Position numbers and translations under genes: made by a program
Part shown: piece by piece, positions 8,757 to 17,869 of the stretch
Layout of the letters: each line of letters opens with the position of its first letter
How positions within the stretch are numbered: position 1 is the first letter of the stretch
The notes under the pieces: model-generated
Seen by the model: the letters and a program-made list of their open reading frames with translations, nothing else
Told to the model about the DNA's origin: nothing
Database searches by the model: none
From: Sphingobacterium populi
GTDB lineage: Bacteria; Bacteroidota; Bacteroidia; Sphingobacteriales; Sphingobacteriaceae
Length of the DNA: 64,000 nucleotides
Reading direction: 5' to 3'
NCBI RefSeq assembly: GCF_001586775.1
Contig: NZ_LQXS01000001.1
Coordinates: 1-64,000 of the forward strand

Positions 8757-9242
8757 ATGTTGCGATTAAATCGAGATTCTTTATATAAGCTCAACTATCT
8801 CTTGGTTGGTATGCTACTGATCGCTTCCTTGCTGGTCGTGATTCATGTAGCCAGTCCAGAAAAGATGATCGTTGGCGAGTGGAAAGAAGCCGGTTGGTAC
8901 TTCGAAAAGCCAGATTATCGATTGAAAGAACGAAATTTTGCACAAGTGCTAGAGCAAAACGTCCGGATCGAGATATTGGACAAACTCGAAATTTTGCACG
9001 TCAACAGGTGGATTTTTAAAGAAGACGGCACACTCGAGGTCGATGATACTTCGGTAGCAAATATGACTTGGTCGATCAAAGGCCGCGGGCATATTCTGGA
9101 AATTAGCCGTAATGGTACGCCGATCGAAAGTTTTCAGATTCAAACCTTGGATAACGATCAGATGGAATTACATCTCAACCTAGATATACAGATCAAGGGG
9201 GTTATCAAAATACTATTAAAACGCGACGATTTAGTAAACTAA
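8757..9242 (+). CDS. Hypothetical membrane-anchored lipocalin-like protein
   Basis: 161 aa. One transmembrane segment near residues 11-31 (LNYLLVGMLLIASLLVVIHVA) is followed by a soluble beta-rich domain: IVGEWKEAGWYFEK, WIFKEDGTLEV, MTWSIKGRGHILEIS, MELHLNLDI. This resembles the short lipocalin-like domains that measure out IVGxW...F..DGT....W. Function is not recognised. It starts 37 nt after the MG2/plug gene and ends 2 nt before the YoaK gene, so the three are probably co-transcribed. Confidence 0.6.
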   Translation: MLRLNRDSLYKLNYLLVGMLLIASLLVVIHVASPEKMIVGEWKEAGWYFEKPDYRLKERNFAQVLEQNVRIEILDKLEILHVNRWIFKEDGTLEVDDTSVANMTWSIKGRGHILEISRNGTPIESFQIQTLDNDQMELHLNLDIQIKGVIKILLKRDDLVN

Positions 9243-9244
9243 AT

Positions 9245-10042
9245 ATGCTAAGAAAATACAGTAACCACAGAACCCAAGGAGATAATTTAAAGTTAGGCGC
9301 ACTAACGGCACTCTCGGCCGGGATGACAAATGTGGTCTCTGTTATAGTTTTCTTTTCCTATACTTCAAATATTACTGGACATTATGCCGTATTTGCTCAG
9401 GAAGTATCTCGAGGCAACGTTTATCAAGCAGCTGTCGTTTTACTTTGGATATTGTTATTTTTCTCTGGAAGTTTTCTCTCCAACTTTGTGATCATTCAAG
9501 GCAAAGATCGCATCAGTTCCTATTTAGCTCACGCCATCCCGATTATGTTAGAATTTGTAGGAATCCTGGTAGTCGGTGTATATCTTCAGTTTTTTTACGC
9601 GGATACTTTATTAGAAACGGAATTTTTAGTAGGGATTTTACTTTTTGCGATGGGTTTACAGAATGGTTTGACGGCGAGTATTTCTAACTCCGTTATCAAG
9701 ACAACGCATTTGACTGGACTTACGACCGATTTGGCTATTCTGGTTTCGATGTTTACCAAGAGAAATAATCGTAATGATGAACAGCTTGTGAAAAAATTTC
9801 ATTTACTACTAGTCATTATGTCCTGCTACGTAGCTGGAGGTATAATAAGTGGCGTATCGTACAACTTTTTAGGAAACTCCACATTTTTTGTCGTCTGCTT
9901 TATGCTTATGTTTATTGCCTTTTACGATTTCTATAAGTTAAAACGTACTAAAAAAGTGTATGGCAATAGGCACGACGCACCGGAAGAAAATGAACTAAAC
10001 TATGGCACTTTGCAGGATAAAAGTAAGAATAGCCATAAGTAG
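9245..10042 (+). CDS. YoaK (DUF1275) family membrane protein
   Basis: 265-aa integral membrane protein with about six hydrophobic segments. The DUF1275/YoaK signature is seen: GALTALSAGMTNVVSVIVFFSYTSNITGHY near residue 18 and GLQNGLTASISNSVIKTTHLTGLTTDL near 137. The family has no established biochemical function; a transporter-like role is often guessed. The C-terminus is a charged cytoplasmic tail. It starts 2 nt after the preceding stop and is followed by a strong bidirectional terminator. Confidence 0.85.
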   Translation: MLRKYSNHRTQGDNLKLGALTALSAGMTNVVSVIVFFSYTSNITGHYAVFAQEVSRGNVYQAAVVLLWILLFFSGSFLSNFVIIQGKDRISSYLAHAIPIMLEFVGILVVGVYLQFFYADTLLETEFLVGILLFAMGLQNGLTASISNSVIKTTHLTGLTTDLAILVSMFTKRNNRNDEQLVKKFHLLLVIMSCYVAGGIISGVSYNFLGNSTFFVVCFMLMFIAFYDFYKLKRTKKVYGNRHDAPEENELNYGTLQDKSKNSHK

Positions 10043-10057
10043 TAATTCTAATATCAT

Positions 10058-10094
10058 AAAAAAGTCCCGATCTCACAGAGATCGGGACTTTTTT
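10058..10094. terminator. Bidirectional terminator between convergent genes
   Basis: Perfect 11-bp stem GTCCCGATCTC (10064-10074) and GAGATCGGGAC (10078-10088) with loop ACA, flanked by A6 and T6. It serves both the YoaK gene and the cupin gene. Confidence 0.9.
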
Positions 10095-10112
10095 ATGAAT
10101 AATGGATGCTGA

Positions 10113-10616
10113 TTAGCGTCCGAAGTCATCTTGTACACGTACGATATCCTCTTCATCAGATGGGTTGTCCACATCGGTATGTTGCCAGATCTCAGCCAAT
10201 ACACCGTAGCCATCTAATCCTACCAAACGATGACGCTCGCCTTGACTTAAGCGAATTGTATCTTGTGGTTTCAACATTTTCAATTCGTGCTCTTCATCTG
10301 TCGGGCTAGTTACCACGCCAACTTCACCTTGCACTACGCGCCAAATTTCAGCGCGTCTGTGATGATATTGCCACGAAAGCCTTTTATTTGGGCTAACAAC
10401 TAAAATTTTAGGACTCAGTTTTCCAGAAATTTTCAAATCCTGTACATCCAATCCGTCAAAGTATGTGTTCGCGAATTTTTGGGCTTGATCTTCGTTGATT
10501 ACAAAGAAGCCACCCCAAGGTCTAGTTTGATCAATTTTATCAATACCAAAGCCTTCGCTAGTTAATTTTTCTTCAATTTGCTTAAAAAGCTCGCTTTTAT
10601 CCGTGTATGTTGCCAT
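10113..10616 (-). CDS. Cupin of the mannose-6-phosphate isomerase type II family
   Basis: 167-aa single cupin domain related to the C-terminal half of bifunctional mannose-1-P guanylyltransferase/mannose-6-P isomerases. Seen: TRPWGGFFVI near residue 31, LSPKILVVSPNKRLSWQYHHRRAEIW (cupin motif 1 with metal-binding HHRRAE) and LSQGERHRLVGLDGYGVLAEIW (cupin motif 2). There is no nucleotidyltransferase domain, so it is a stand-alone isomerase-type cupin. Activity on mannose-6-phosphate is inferred from family only. Monocistronic. Confidence 0.8.
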   Translation of the reverse strand: MATYTDKSELFKQIEEKLTSEGFGIDKIDQTRPWGGFFVINEDQAQKFANTYFDGLDVQDLKISGKLSPKILVVSPNKRLSWQYHHRRAEIWRVVQGEVGVVTSPTDEEHELKMLKPQDTIRLSQGERHRLVGLDGYGVLAEIWQHTDVDNPSDEEDIVRVQDDFGR

Positions 10617-10703
10617 CTAGTATTTGTTTATCGAGTGAATATAGTATTTCTCTATAAAACGGCCAAAATATTATGAAAACTCCCTGCCAGAATGAAATAT
10701 TCG

Positions 10704-10711
10704 TAGCTTTG
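10704..10711 (+). promoter_or_regulatory. -7 element upstream of the helicase gene
   Basis: TAGCTTTG, 6 nt before the ATG at 10718, predicting a leaderless transcript. A good -33 TTG is not visible. Confidence 0.45.
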
Positions 10712-10717
10712 CAACTT

Positions 10718-12928
10718 ATGGCAATGGAAAGTTTAGATACCGAAAACCCATCATTTTTACAAGCAGTAGCCTTCGTCAACCAAACTAATCAACCGCTTTT
10801 CTTGACCGGTAAAGCAGGTACGGGTAAGACGACATTTTTAAAATATATACAGCAAAATTGCTACAAAAAAATGGCGATTACTGCGCCAACTGGTGTGGCT
10901 GCGATGCATGCTGGAGGCACCACATTACATGCTTTGTTTTGGTTGCCTTTTGGCACATTCATAGAAGATTACCCATTACAATGGGATCAAGCAGATAGCC
11001 ACGTATACAACAAAAGTCGCTTGTTTAGTACTATAAAACTTACCAAACAGCGTCGTGCTATTTTACAAGAATTGGAATTGCTCGTGATCGATGAGGTTTC
11101 TATGGTACGTGCCGATACGTTGGATGCGATCGACGTGATTTTAAAATCGGTGCGTCGCGATATGCGCCCATTTGGCGGTTTGCAAGTGCTATTTATTGGA
11201 GATTTGTACCAGTTGCCACCGGTAGTGCGCGATCACGAATGGCAAGTACTACGCGATCACTATTCGAGTGCTTTCTTTTTCGACGCAAAAGTGCTACGTG
11301 AGCATCCGCCAGTCATCCTCGAATTGCAGAAGATTTACCGCCAAAAGGACGATAGCTTTATCACGATATTAAATAATATCCGTAACAACCAGACGACGGC
11401 GTCAGATTTAGAAAAATTAAATAGCTACTACAAGGCCGACTTTGTGCCGCCTAAAGAAGAGCAGTACATCACGCTTACCTCGCATAACCGACTAGCCGAT
11501 CAGATCAATCAAGAAGCATTACAGCAGTTATCTGGCAAGCTCTTTAATGTGAAAGCCGTAGTGAAAGACGATTTTCAGCAAGGCTCTTTCCCGACTGAGG
11601 AAACATTGACCTTAAAAGAAGGAGCGCAAGTAATGTTTATAAAAAATGATGTGGGTGAAGATCGCAAATTCTTTAACGGTAAGATCGGCACCGTTAAAGC
11701 GTTGAAGTTGGATCAGCAGCAGGTGATCGTCAGTTTTGCTGATGGCTCTGACGACGTTATCGTAAAACGCGAAACCTGGGAAAATATCAAATACAGCTAC
11801 AATAAAGGCGATGATAAGATTGAAGAGACAGTCATGGGTACTTTCTCGCAATTTCCACTGCGCCTCGCTTGGGCCATTACGATTCACAAAAGTCAAGGAT
11901 TGACCTTTGATCGCGCGATCATCGATGCAGGAACGTCTTTCGCTGCCGGACAAGTTTATGTGGCGCTGTCGCGTTTGCGCGGTTTAGAAGGACTTGTTTT
12001 ACGCAGCCAAATCGTATCGCATGCGATACGTACCGATGCACAAGTGGTCGGATATATGAATCGCGCTTTGGATAGTGATAAGTTGCAAGATGTATTGCAG
12101 CAATATCAACGACAGTATTTAGGCCAAATCCTTTTGCAAAGCTTTCGCTGGGCGAATTTGGTGGAAGCCACAGAAACACAAGCCGCGGCATTGGCAGACC
12201 GCAATATTGATGGTAAAGAAGCGGCTCAGGCATTTTTTGATAATTTGGTACAGCAGGCCAAAGCGCAGGAAGGAGTGGCCAATAAGTTTGTGACTCAACT
12301 ATACAATATGTTTCGCGATGCCGCGAATGTCAATTACGACGATATTCATGCCCGTACCAAATCTGCTGTAGGTTGGTTTGCGCCAAAAATGGAGACGGAA
12401 TTGATCGAGCCGATGGAAACGCACATTGCCGAATGGCAGATCAAGAAACGGACAAAAAAATATATCACCGAACTAAAAGCAATCTTGCTAGATTACAAGC
12501 GCAAGTATGAGCAGATCAAGCATAGCTTGACGATTGCGGAGGCGCTAACGGGCGATATCACGGTGCTCGCGCAAGAACTGCTGCAAGCGGAAAAGGTGAA
12601 GGATGAAGGTGTGGCAAATGCCGATAGCGAAGAAATGCCTACCGATACCAAAGCCATCACCTTGATGATGTATCAAGATGGCGCTTCGATCGAGCAGATT
12701 GCTACCAAGCGCGGCATGGTTGCTGGTACGATTTACGGTCACTTGATTCATTTTGTGGGCGAGGAGATCGATGCCGAAGATCTGATCGAGAAAGATAAAT
12801 TGGATCGCGTACTTACGGTGTTGCGTGAAAACGAAGGTAAATCATCCTCCGAAATCAAGGTCATTCTAGGAAGTAATTTTGATTATCCAGACATCCGTAT
12901 CGGACAAAAACTATTGGGATTAGGGTAG
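10718..12928 (+). CDS. Pif1/RecD-like SF1 helicase with C-terminal helix-turn-helix
   Basis: DNA helicase of superfamily 1B. Walker A GKAGTGKTT at residues 31-39, Walker B VIDEVSMV, IGDLYQLPPV (motif III), and the C-terminal AWAITIHKSQGLTFDRAIID plus QVYVALSRLRGLEGLVL (motifs V/VI). After the helicase core comes a ~200-residue extension with a helix-turn-helix-like stretch (ALTLMMYQDGAS-type, SIEQIATKRGMVAGTIYGHL) of the kind fused to RecQ and Pif1-like helicases in Bacteroidota. I start it at 10718, not at the upstream ATG 10673, because a -7 box ends at 10711. Role in replication or repair is inferred. Confidence 0.85.
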   Translation: MAMESLDTENPSFLQAVAFVNQTNQPLFLTGKAGTGKTTFLKYIQQNCYKKMAITAPTGVAAMHAGGTTLHALFWLPFGTFIEDYPLQWDQADSHVYNKSRLFSTIKLTKQRRAILQELELLVIDEVSMVRADTLDAIDVILKSVRRDMRPFGGLQVLFIGDLYQLPPVVRDHEWQVLRDHYSSAFFFDAKVLREHPPVILELQKIYRQKDDSFITILNNIRNNQTTASDLEKLNSYYKADFVPPKEEQYITLTSHNRLADQINQEALQQLSGKLFNVKAVVKDDFQQGSFPTEETLTLKEGAQVMFIKNDVGEDRKFFNGKIGTVKALKLDQQQVIVSFADGSDDVIVKRETWENIKYSYNKGDDKIEETVMGTFSQFPLRLAWAITIHKSQGLTFDRAIIDAGTSFAAGQVYVALSRLRGLEGLVLRSQIVSHAIRTDAQVVGYMNRALDSDKLQDVLQQYQRQYLGQILLQSFRWANLVEATETQAAALADRNIDGKEAAQAFFDNLVQQAKAQEGVANKFVTQLYNMFRDAANVNYDDIHARTKSAVGWFAPKMETELIEPMETHIAEWQIKKRTKKYITELKAILLDYKRKYEQIKHSLTIAEALTGDITVLAQELLQAEKVKDEGVANADSEEMPTDTKAITLMMYQDGASIEQIATKRGMVAGTIYGHLIHFVGEEIDAEDLIEKDKLDRVLTVLRENEGKSSSEIKVILGSNFDYPDIRIGQKLLGLG

Positions 12929-12943
12929 GAGAGTGCAATAGTG

Positions 12944-12951
12944 TATATTTG
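12944..12951 (+). promoter_or_regulatory. -7 element of the ATP synthase operon
   Basis: TATATTTG, 20 nt before the ATG of atpZ at 12972. No convincing -33 TTG is seen. A second TATTTTTG at 13641-13648 precedes atpB and may be an internal promoter. Confidence 0.45.
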
Positions 12952-12971
12952 TCGACTTGATCAAATTAACC

Positions 12972-13196
12972 ATGTCATCAAACGATAAACGGAAAGCCAA
13001 TAAATGGTTGGTATTTGCCAGCATGCCCTTTCAGATGGGCGTGACCATTTACTTGTTTTATTGGGCTGGGCAATGGTTGGATGGCAAGTACGGCGGAAGC
13101 GGCGAATGGTGGATGAAAGCCTTCACGATGTTGGGTGTCATCGTATCATTGTATCACTTTATCCGCTTAGTAAATTACGTTAATCGCGATGAATAA
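12972..13196 (+). CDS. atpZ: AtpZ/AtpI-type ATP synthase accessory protein
   Basis: Small two-helix membrane protein of the AtpZ (F0F1-ATPase subunit/Mg-transporter-like) family, 74 aa from the ATG at 12972. Seen: FASMPFQMGVTIYLFYWAGQWLDGKYG (first helix plus the typical GxWLDxxxG turn) and WMKAFTMLGVIVSLYHFIRLV (second helix). The family helps assemble the c-ring or supply cations. It opens the ATP synthase operon and overlaps the next gene by 8 nt. Confidence 0.8.
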   Translation: MSSNDKRKANKWLVFASMPFQMGVTIYLFYWAGQWLDGKYGGSGEWWMKAFTMLGVIVSLYHFIRLVNYVNRDE

Positions 13197-13599
13197 ATAT
13201 CTTAAATCTTTGTTGCTGGTACTGCGTTTTGCAGTCGTCGTATTTGTAATACATTACAGTTTCGAATACTTGCTCAACTTGTCGGACGGATGGGCTGGTA
13301 CAGGTCATTCCTTACTTGGCTTGTATGCTTTTCAGACTTTACTCAGCGTGTTTGTCGCGATGATGATCTTGTTAGCACAATATGCGATGCCCAAAAACTT
13401 AGGTTTTATCTTTTTGGGGTTAATTTTCCTAAAGGCTATTGCTGGTTATCTTTTTATACGGGAAGGTCTGGAAATGGCGGATGACAAATTTTTGGCAACG
13501 CACTTCCTAGTGACCTATTTTCTGTTTCTCTTCATGGACGTATACATGGCGTATCGTGCTATAAATCAGGCAGAGCCAAATATTGGAACTAAATTTTAA
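13189..13599 (+). CDS. Four-helix membrane protein of the ATP synthase operon, function unknown
   Basis: 136 aa with four predicted membrane helices (LLLVLRFAVVVFVIHY, LLGLYAFQTLLSVFVAMMILL, LGFIFLGLIFLKAIAGYLF, FLVTYFLFLFMDVYMAY). Its start overlaps atpZ by 8 nt and its end lies 82 nt before atpB, so it is translationally linked to the operon. It occupies the place where AtpI sits in other bacteria, but I do not see an AtpI signature. Proteins in this position in Flavobacteriia/Sphingobacteriia are listed as uncharacterised; a c-ring assembly role is inference from context. Confidence 0.65.
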   Translation: MNKYLKSLLLVLRFAVVVFVIHYSFEYLLNLSDGWAGTGHSLLGLYAFQTLLSVFVAMMILLAQYAMPKNLGFIFLGLIFLKAIAGYLFIREGLEMADDKFLATHFLVTYFLFLFMDVYMAYRAINQAEPNIGTKF

Positions 13600-13681
13600 T
13601 AAAAGTTCTAGTAAATGGTTATATATGCCAAAGAAAGTTGTATTTTTGCGCAAAATTTTTGTTTCTCAATCGAAATCTAAA

Positions 13682-14767
13682 ATGCTAAATTTTAATAAAG
13701 CACTCATCCTTTTCACAGTATTTTTACTTGCTGTAAGTCCATTTTCACTACGCGCAGACGATGCGCATCAGGAAGGTTCGCACAGTCAAGAAGAAGAAAT
13801 TTCACAGTACATTCAGCATCACTTGGAAGACGATCATTATTTTTCGTTGTTCACCGATAAGAAAGCTGGAAAGCATTATGGATTTCCTTTGCCTGTAATA
13901 TTGATTGATAATGGATTGAAGGTTTTTTCATCTGGCGAGTTTCACCACGGTGAGCATACGGTAGAGAAAGATGGACAGCACTACGCCTTGTATCATGGTA
14001 AGATCTACAAAACGGATGCTGCTGGTACATTGGATATGGACGAACACCATCACCCAACGAACGCTAAGCCCTTAGATTTTTCGATTACTAAAAACGTAGT
14101 AGGTTTGATGCTTGCTGCCTTACTGTTGTTTATTGGATTCATTAGCTTAGCTAAGACATATAAAAAAGGAGCTAACAACTTGCCAAAAGGTGCTGGTCGT
14201 GTATTGGAGCCATTAGTGCTATATGTACGTGATGAGATGGCTATCCCAAATATTGGCCACCGTTACAAAGAGTTTATGCCATACCTATTATCGGTGTTCT
14301 TCTTAATCTTCTTGTTGAATTTATTAGGATTGACTCCGCTAGGTTTCAACGTAACAGGTAACATCACCATCACCTTGTGTTTGGCTTTGTTTACTTTCTT
14401 CATTACGACTTTCAAAGCAAATAAAGATTACTGGAAGCACATTTTCTGGATGCCAGGTGTGCCAGTTCCATTCAAATTTGTATTAGCACCAATTGAGGTG
14501 TTAGGTATGTTTACCAAACCATTCTCGTTGATGTTACGTTTGTTTGCCAACATTACCGCAGGTCACTCCGTAGTGATGGGATTGATCGCAATCGTGTACT
14601 TGTTTCAACAACAATTGACGATTCCAGGTAGTATTGGTGTTTCGATGTTGCTAACATTGCTATTGTTTTTCTTGGAGTTGTTGGTTGCTTTCTTGCAAGC
14701 TTTCATCTTCACGATGTTATCATCATTATTTATAGGTATGGCCGTGGAAGAACACGCTCATCATTAA
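13682..14767 (+). CDS. atpB: ATP synthase F0 subunit a
   Basis: Proton-channel subunit of F1Fo ATP synthase. From the ATG at 13682 it has a cleavable-looking signal (FNKALILFTVFLLAVSPFSLRAD), then a His/Asp/Glu-rich periplasmic extension of ~110 residues typical of Bacteroidota AtpB. The core follows: KEFMPYLLSVFFLIFLLNLLGL, the essential-Arg region LMLRLFANITAGHSVVMG, and the last helix LLVAFLQAFIFTMLSSLFIGMAVEEH. An in-frame ATG at 13583 would put 33 residues before the signal peptide and includes the TATTTTTG box, so the later start is preferred. Downstream atpE starts after 36 nt. Confidence 0.95.
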   Translation: MLNFNKALILFTVFLLAVSPFSLRADDAHQEGSHSQEEEISQYIQHHLEDDHYFSLFTDKKAGKHYGFPLPVILIDNGLKVFSSGEFHHGEHTVEKDGQHYALYHGKIYKTDAAGTLDMDEHHHPTNAKPLDFSITKNVVGLMLAALLLFIGFISLAKTYKKGANNLPKGAGRVLEPLVLYVRDEMAIPNIGHRYKEFMPYLLSVFFLIFLLNLLGLTPLGFNVTGNITITLCLALFTFFITTFKANKDYWKHIFWMPGVPVPFKFVLAPIEVLGMFTKPFSLMLRLFANITAGHSVVMGLIAIVYLFQQQLTIPGSIGVSMLLTLLLFFLELLVAFLQAFIFTMLSSLFIGMAVEEHAHH

Positions 14768-14803
14768 TCGCATTTTTTTGTTAAATTTTATAAATTAATT
14801 ATT

Positions 14804-14992
14804 ATGTACAACTTAATTGGAGCAGGTCTTATCGTAATTGGTGCAGGCTTAGGTTTGGGTAAAATCGGTGGTTCAGCTATGGAAGCTATCGCTCGTCAGC
14901 CAGAAGCAGCATCTAAAATCCAGACTGCTATGATTATCATCGGTGCCTTAGTTGAAGGTTTGGCATTCGGTGCTTTGATCTTGGGTAAATAA
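14804..14992 (+). CDS. atpE: ATP synthase F0 subunit c
   Basis: 62-aa two-helix proteolipid forming the rotor ring. First helix LIGAGLIVIGAGLGLGKIGG, polar loop ARQPEA, second helix MIIIGALVEGLAFGALILG with the ion-carrying Glu51. The residues around Glu (VEGL) and the absence of Gln in helix 1 fit proton rather than sodium coupling; this is inference from known Na+ signatures. It is followed by about 110 nt before atpF. Confidence 0.95.
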   Translation: MYNLIGAGLIVIGAGLGLGKIGGSAMEAIARQPEAASKIQTAMIIIGALVEGLAFGALILGK

Positions 14993-15102
14993 GCTCAGAT
15001 CAACTAAAAGTACAAACATAGTTTGCAACGGTTGGTTGCAGACTATGTTTACTTAAATGTAACAAAAAAGAAAAATATAACAGTTTAAGACTACACAATA
15101 TA

Positions 15103-15603
15103 ATGGAAGCACTTATTAATCAGTTTTCGTACGGCTTGTTCTTCTGGCAGCTTATCATCCTACTTATCGTTATCTTTATTTTAGGAAAGTTTGCTTGGAA
15201 ACCTATCGTAAATGCTCTTGAAGAGCGTGAGAATGGTATTGCCGATGCATTGGCTTCTGCCGAAAAAGCAAAGTTGGAAATGGCTCGCCTAACCAACGAA
15301 AATGAGCAATTGCTGAAAGAAGCACGTGAAGAGCGTGACTTAATCTTGAAAGAAGCAAAAGAATTGAAAGATAAGATCGTAGCCGAAGCTAAACAGCATG
15401 CGCAAACCGAAGGTGCTCGCCTGATCGAAGATGCTAAACGTGAGATCGACGAACAAAAACTTCGTGCATTAGCTGAAGTTAAATCTGAGGTTTCTTCTCT
15501 ATCTTTGGACATTGCCCGTAAGGTATTGACGAAAGAATTTGCCGATCAATCGAAGCAAGAATCGCTAGTAGAAGATTTGCTAAAAGACGTTAAGTTAAGC
15601 TAG
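15103..15603 (+). CDS. atpF: ATP synthase F0 subunit b
   Basis: Peripheral-stalk subunit. One N-terminal membrane helix (FFWQLIILLIVIFILGKFAWKP) followed by the family motif PIVNALEEREN and a long charged coiled coil (residues ~40-150). 166 aa is normal for the family. It lies between atpE and atpH, 24 nt before the latter. Confidence 0.95.
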   Translation: MEALINQFSYGLFFWQLIILLIVIFILGKFAWKPIVNALEERENGIADALASAEKAKLEMARLTNENEQLLKEAREERDLILKEAKELKDKIVAEAKQHAQTEGARLIEDAKREIDEQKLRALAEVKSEVSSLSLDIARKVLTKEFADQSKQESLVEDLLKDVKLS

Positions 15604-15627
15604 TTCACCCATTATTAAAGTATTTCT

Positions 15628-16176
15628 ATGTCAGTATTTACAGTTGCTTCCCGTTACGCCAAGTCACTTATTGACCTCTCGAAAGAGCAGGGCAATTTGG
15701 ATGCCGTGAAGGGCGATATGGAGCAATTTATTGCAGTGGTGAAGCAAAACGCGGAATTAGCTGCTGTACTAAAGAATCCTATTATCAAGCAAGATAAAAA
15801 ACGTAGTATTTTATCGGCGCTGTTTGATGGAAAAGTGCAACCATCTGTCTTGAGTTTCTTTCACATGTTGGTTACAAAAGGTCGTTCAGATATTTTGAAT
15901 GATGTCGCAATCGAATTCATTCGTGAATACCGCGTTGAAAAAGGTATTGTACAAGCTACAGTAACTTCGGCGGTACCATTGTCGGAAGAGAACCTAACGC
16001 AGTTGAAAGCACAGATTGCACAAGAAATCAAAGCCAATGAAGTGGTGCTTGATACGAAAGTAGATGCTACTTTAATTGGTGGATTTGTGATCAAAGTAGG
16101 TGACCGCCAAGTGGATGTGAGCATCGCTGGCAGATTAAATAAATTGGAGAAACACTTTGCTGCAAACGTTATCTAG
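15628..16176 (+). CDS. atpH: ATP synthase F1 subunit delta
   Basis: Links the F1 head to the peripheral stalk. Seen: SRYAKSLIDLSKEQGNLDAV at the N-terminus, FFHMLVTKGRSDILNDVAIEF in the middle, and the C-terminal signature VDATLIGGFVIKVGDRQVDVSIAGRLNKLEK. 182 aa is normal. Confidence 0.95.
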   Translation: MSVFTVASRYAKSLIDLSKEQGNLDAVKGDMEQFIAVVKQNAELAAVLKNPIIKQDKKRSILSALFDGKVQPSVLSFFHMLVTKGRSDILNDVAIEFIREYRVEKGIVQATVTSAVPLSEENLTQLKAQIAQEIKANEVVLDTKVDATLIGGFVIKVGDRQVDVSIAGRLNKLEKHFAANVI

Positions 16177-16232
16177 TTTAGATAAACAGCGAAAAGTATA
16201 AATTAAATTCAAAACCCCCTTATAATAATAAA

Positions 16233-17807
16233 ATGATAGAGGTAAGACCAGATGAGGTTTCGGCAATTCTTAGGGAGCAATTGTCAGGCTTTAAATCAGA
16301 CGCGGAACTGGAAGAAGTAGGTACCGTATTGCAAGTCGGTGACGGTATCGCTCGCATCTATGGATTGACGAAAGTACAGTCCGGTGAATTGGTTGAATTT
16401 GAAAATGGATTGCAAGGTATCGTTTTGAACTTGGAAGAAGACAACGTAGGTGTTGTAATCTTAGGTTCATCGGATGAGATCAAAGAAGGTGATACGATCA
16501 AACGTACAAACCGTATCGCATCTATCAAGGTAGGTGAAGGATTATTAGGTCGTGTTGTCAATACATTAGGTCAGCCGATCGATGGTAAAGGAGCTATTGT
16601 TGGTGAAACGTATGAAATGCCGATTGAGCGTAAAGCTCCAGGCGTTATCTACCGTCAGCCAGTAACAGAGCCGTTGCAAACAGGTATCAAAGCGATTGAT
16701 GCGATGATTCCAGTTGGTCGTGGCCAGCGTGAGTTGGTTATTGGTGACCGCCAGACAGGTAAAACTGCGGTGTGTATCGATACGATCATCAACCAAAAAG
16801 AATTTTACGAAGCTGGTGAGCCAGTATTTTGTATTTATGTAGCTGTTGGTCAAAAGAACTCTACGGTAGCGAACATTGTTCGTACGTTAGAAGAAAATGG
16901 CGCGATGGCTTATACGGTAGTAATTGCGGCATCTGCTGCAGATCCTGCACCGATGCAGTTTTACGCGCCAATGGCGGGAGCAGCAATCGGAGAGTTTTTC
17001 CGTGATACAGGTCGTCCAGCATTGATCGTTTATGATGATTTGTCAAAACAAGCTGTCGCATACCGTGAAGTTTCACTATTGTTGAAGCGTCCTCCTGGAC
17101 GTGAGGCATACCCAGGTGATGTATTTTACCTTCACTCTCGTCTATTGGAGCGTGCTGCGAAAATCAACAGCAATGATGAGATTGCTGCTTCAATGAATGA
17201 TTTACCAGAATCTATCAAGCATTTGGTAAAAGGTGGTGGTTCATTGACTGCTTTGCCAATCATTGAAACACAAGCGGGTGACGTATCTGCATATATTCCT
17301 ACCAACGTAATTTCGATTACAGATGGTCAGATCTTCTTGGAGTCTAACTTGTTTAACGCAGGTATTCGCCCAGCGATCAACGTAGGTATTTCGGTATCTC
17401 GTGTAGGTGGTAACGCGCAGATCAAATCCATGAAGAAAGTATCCGGTACATTAAAATTGGATCAAGCACAGTACCGTGAGCTAGAAGCGTTCTCTAAATT
17501 TGGATCGGATTTAGATGCAGCAACAAAAGCAGTATTGGATAAAGGTTCTCGCAACGTAGAGATCTTGAAACAAGGTCAGTTTTCACCAGTTGCAGTTGAG
17601 AAGCAGGTAGCTATTATCTATATCGGTACCAAAGGTTTGTTGCGTAGTATCCCCGTAAAAGATGTTCGTAAGTTCGAAGATGAATTTGTTACTCAACTGG
17701 AGCAGCGTCATCCAGAAGTATTGGCTGCGCTAAAAGCAGGTAAATTCTCTGACGAACAAACAAGTGTATTAGAAACAGTAGCTAAAGAATTAGCATCTAA
17801 ATATTAG
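16233..17807 (+). CDS. atpA: ATP synthase F1 subunit alpha
   Basis: Non-catalytic nucleotide-binding subunit of F1. Beta-barrel domain at residues ~25-95, Walker [10 protein letters not shown] near 170, Walker [11 protein letters not shown] near 265, and the family signature [14 protein letters not shown] near 375. 524 aa is normal. The catalytic partner beta (atpD) and epsilon (atpC) are not in this window; in many Sphingobacteriia atpDC sit at a separate locus. Confidence 0.97.
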   Translation: MIEVRPDEVSAILREQLSGFKSDAELEEVGTVLQVGDGIARIYGLTKVQSGELVEFENGLQGIVLNLEEDNVGVVILGSSDEIKEGDTIKRTNRIASIKVGEGLLGRVVNTLGQPIDGKGAIVGETYEMPIERKAPGVIYRQPVTEPLQTGIKAIDAMIPVGRGQRELVIGDRQTGKTAVCIDTIINQKEFYEAGEPVFCIYVAVGQKNSTVANIVRTLEENGAMAYTVVIAASAADPAPMQFYAPMAGAAIGEFFRDTGRPALIVYDDLSKQAVAYREVSLLLKRPPGREAYPGDVFYLHSRLLERAAKINSNDEIAASMNDLPESIKHLVKGGGSLTALPIIETQAGDVSAYIPTNVISITDGQIFLESNLFNAGIRPAINVGISVSRVGGNAQIKSMKKVSGTLKLDQAQYRELEAFSKFGSDLDAATKAVLDKGSRNVEILKQGQFSPVAVEKQVAIIYIGTKGLLRSIPVKDVRKFEDEFVTQLEQRHPEVLAALKAGKFSDEQTSVLETVAKELASKY

Positions 17808-17869
17808 CCGATAGGGTCTGTGCTACGCATCATCGCATGCATAGCGCAGACTCATATCTAAATAAACTT

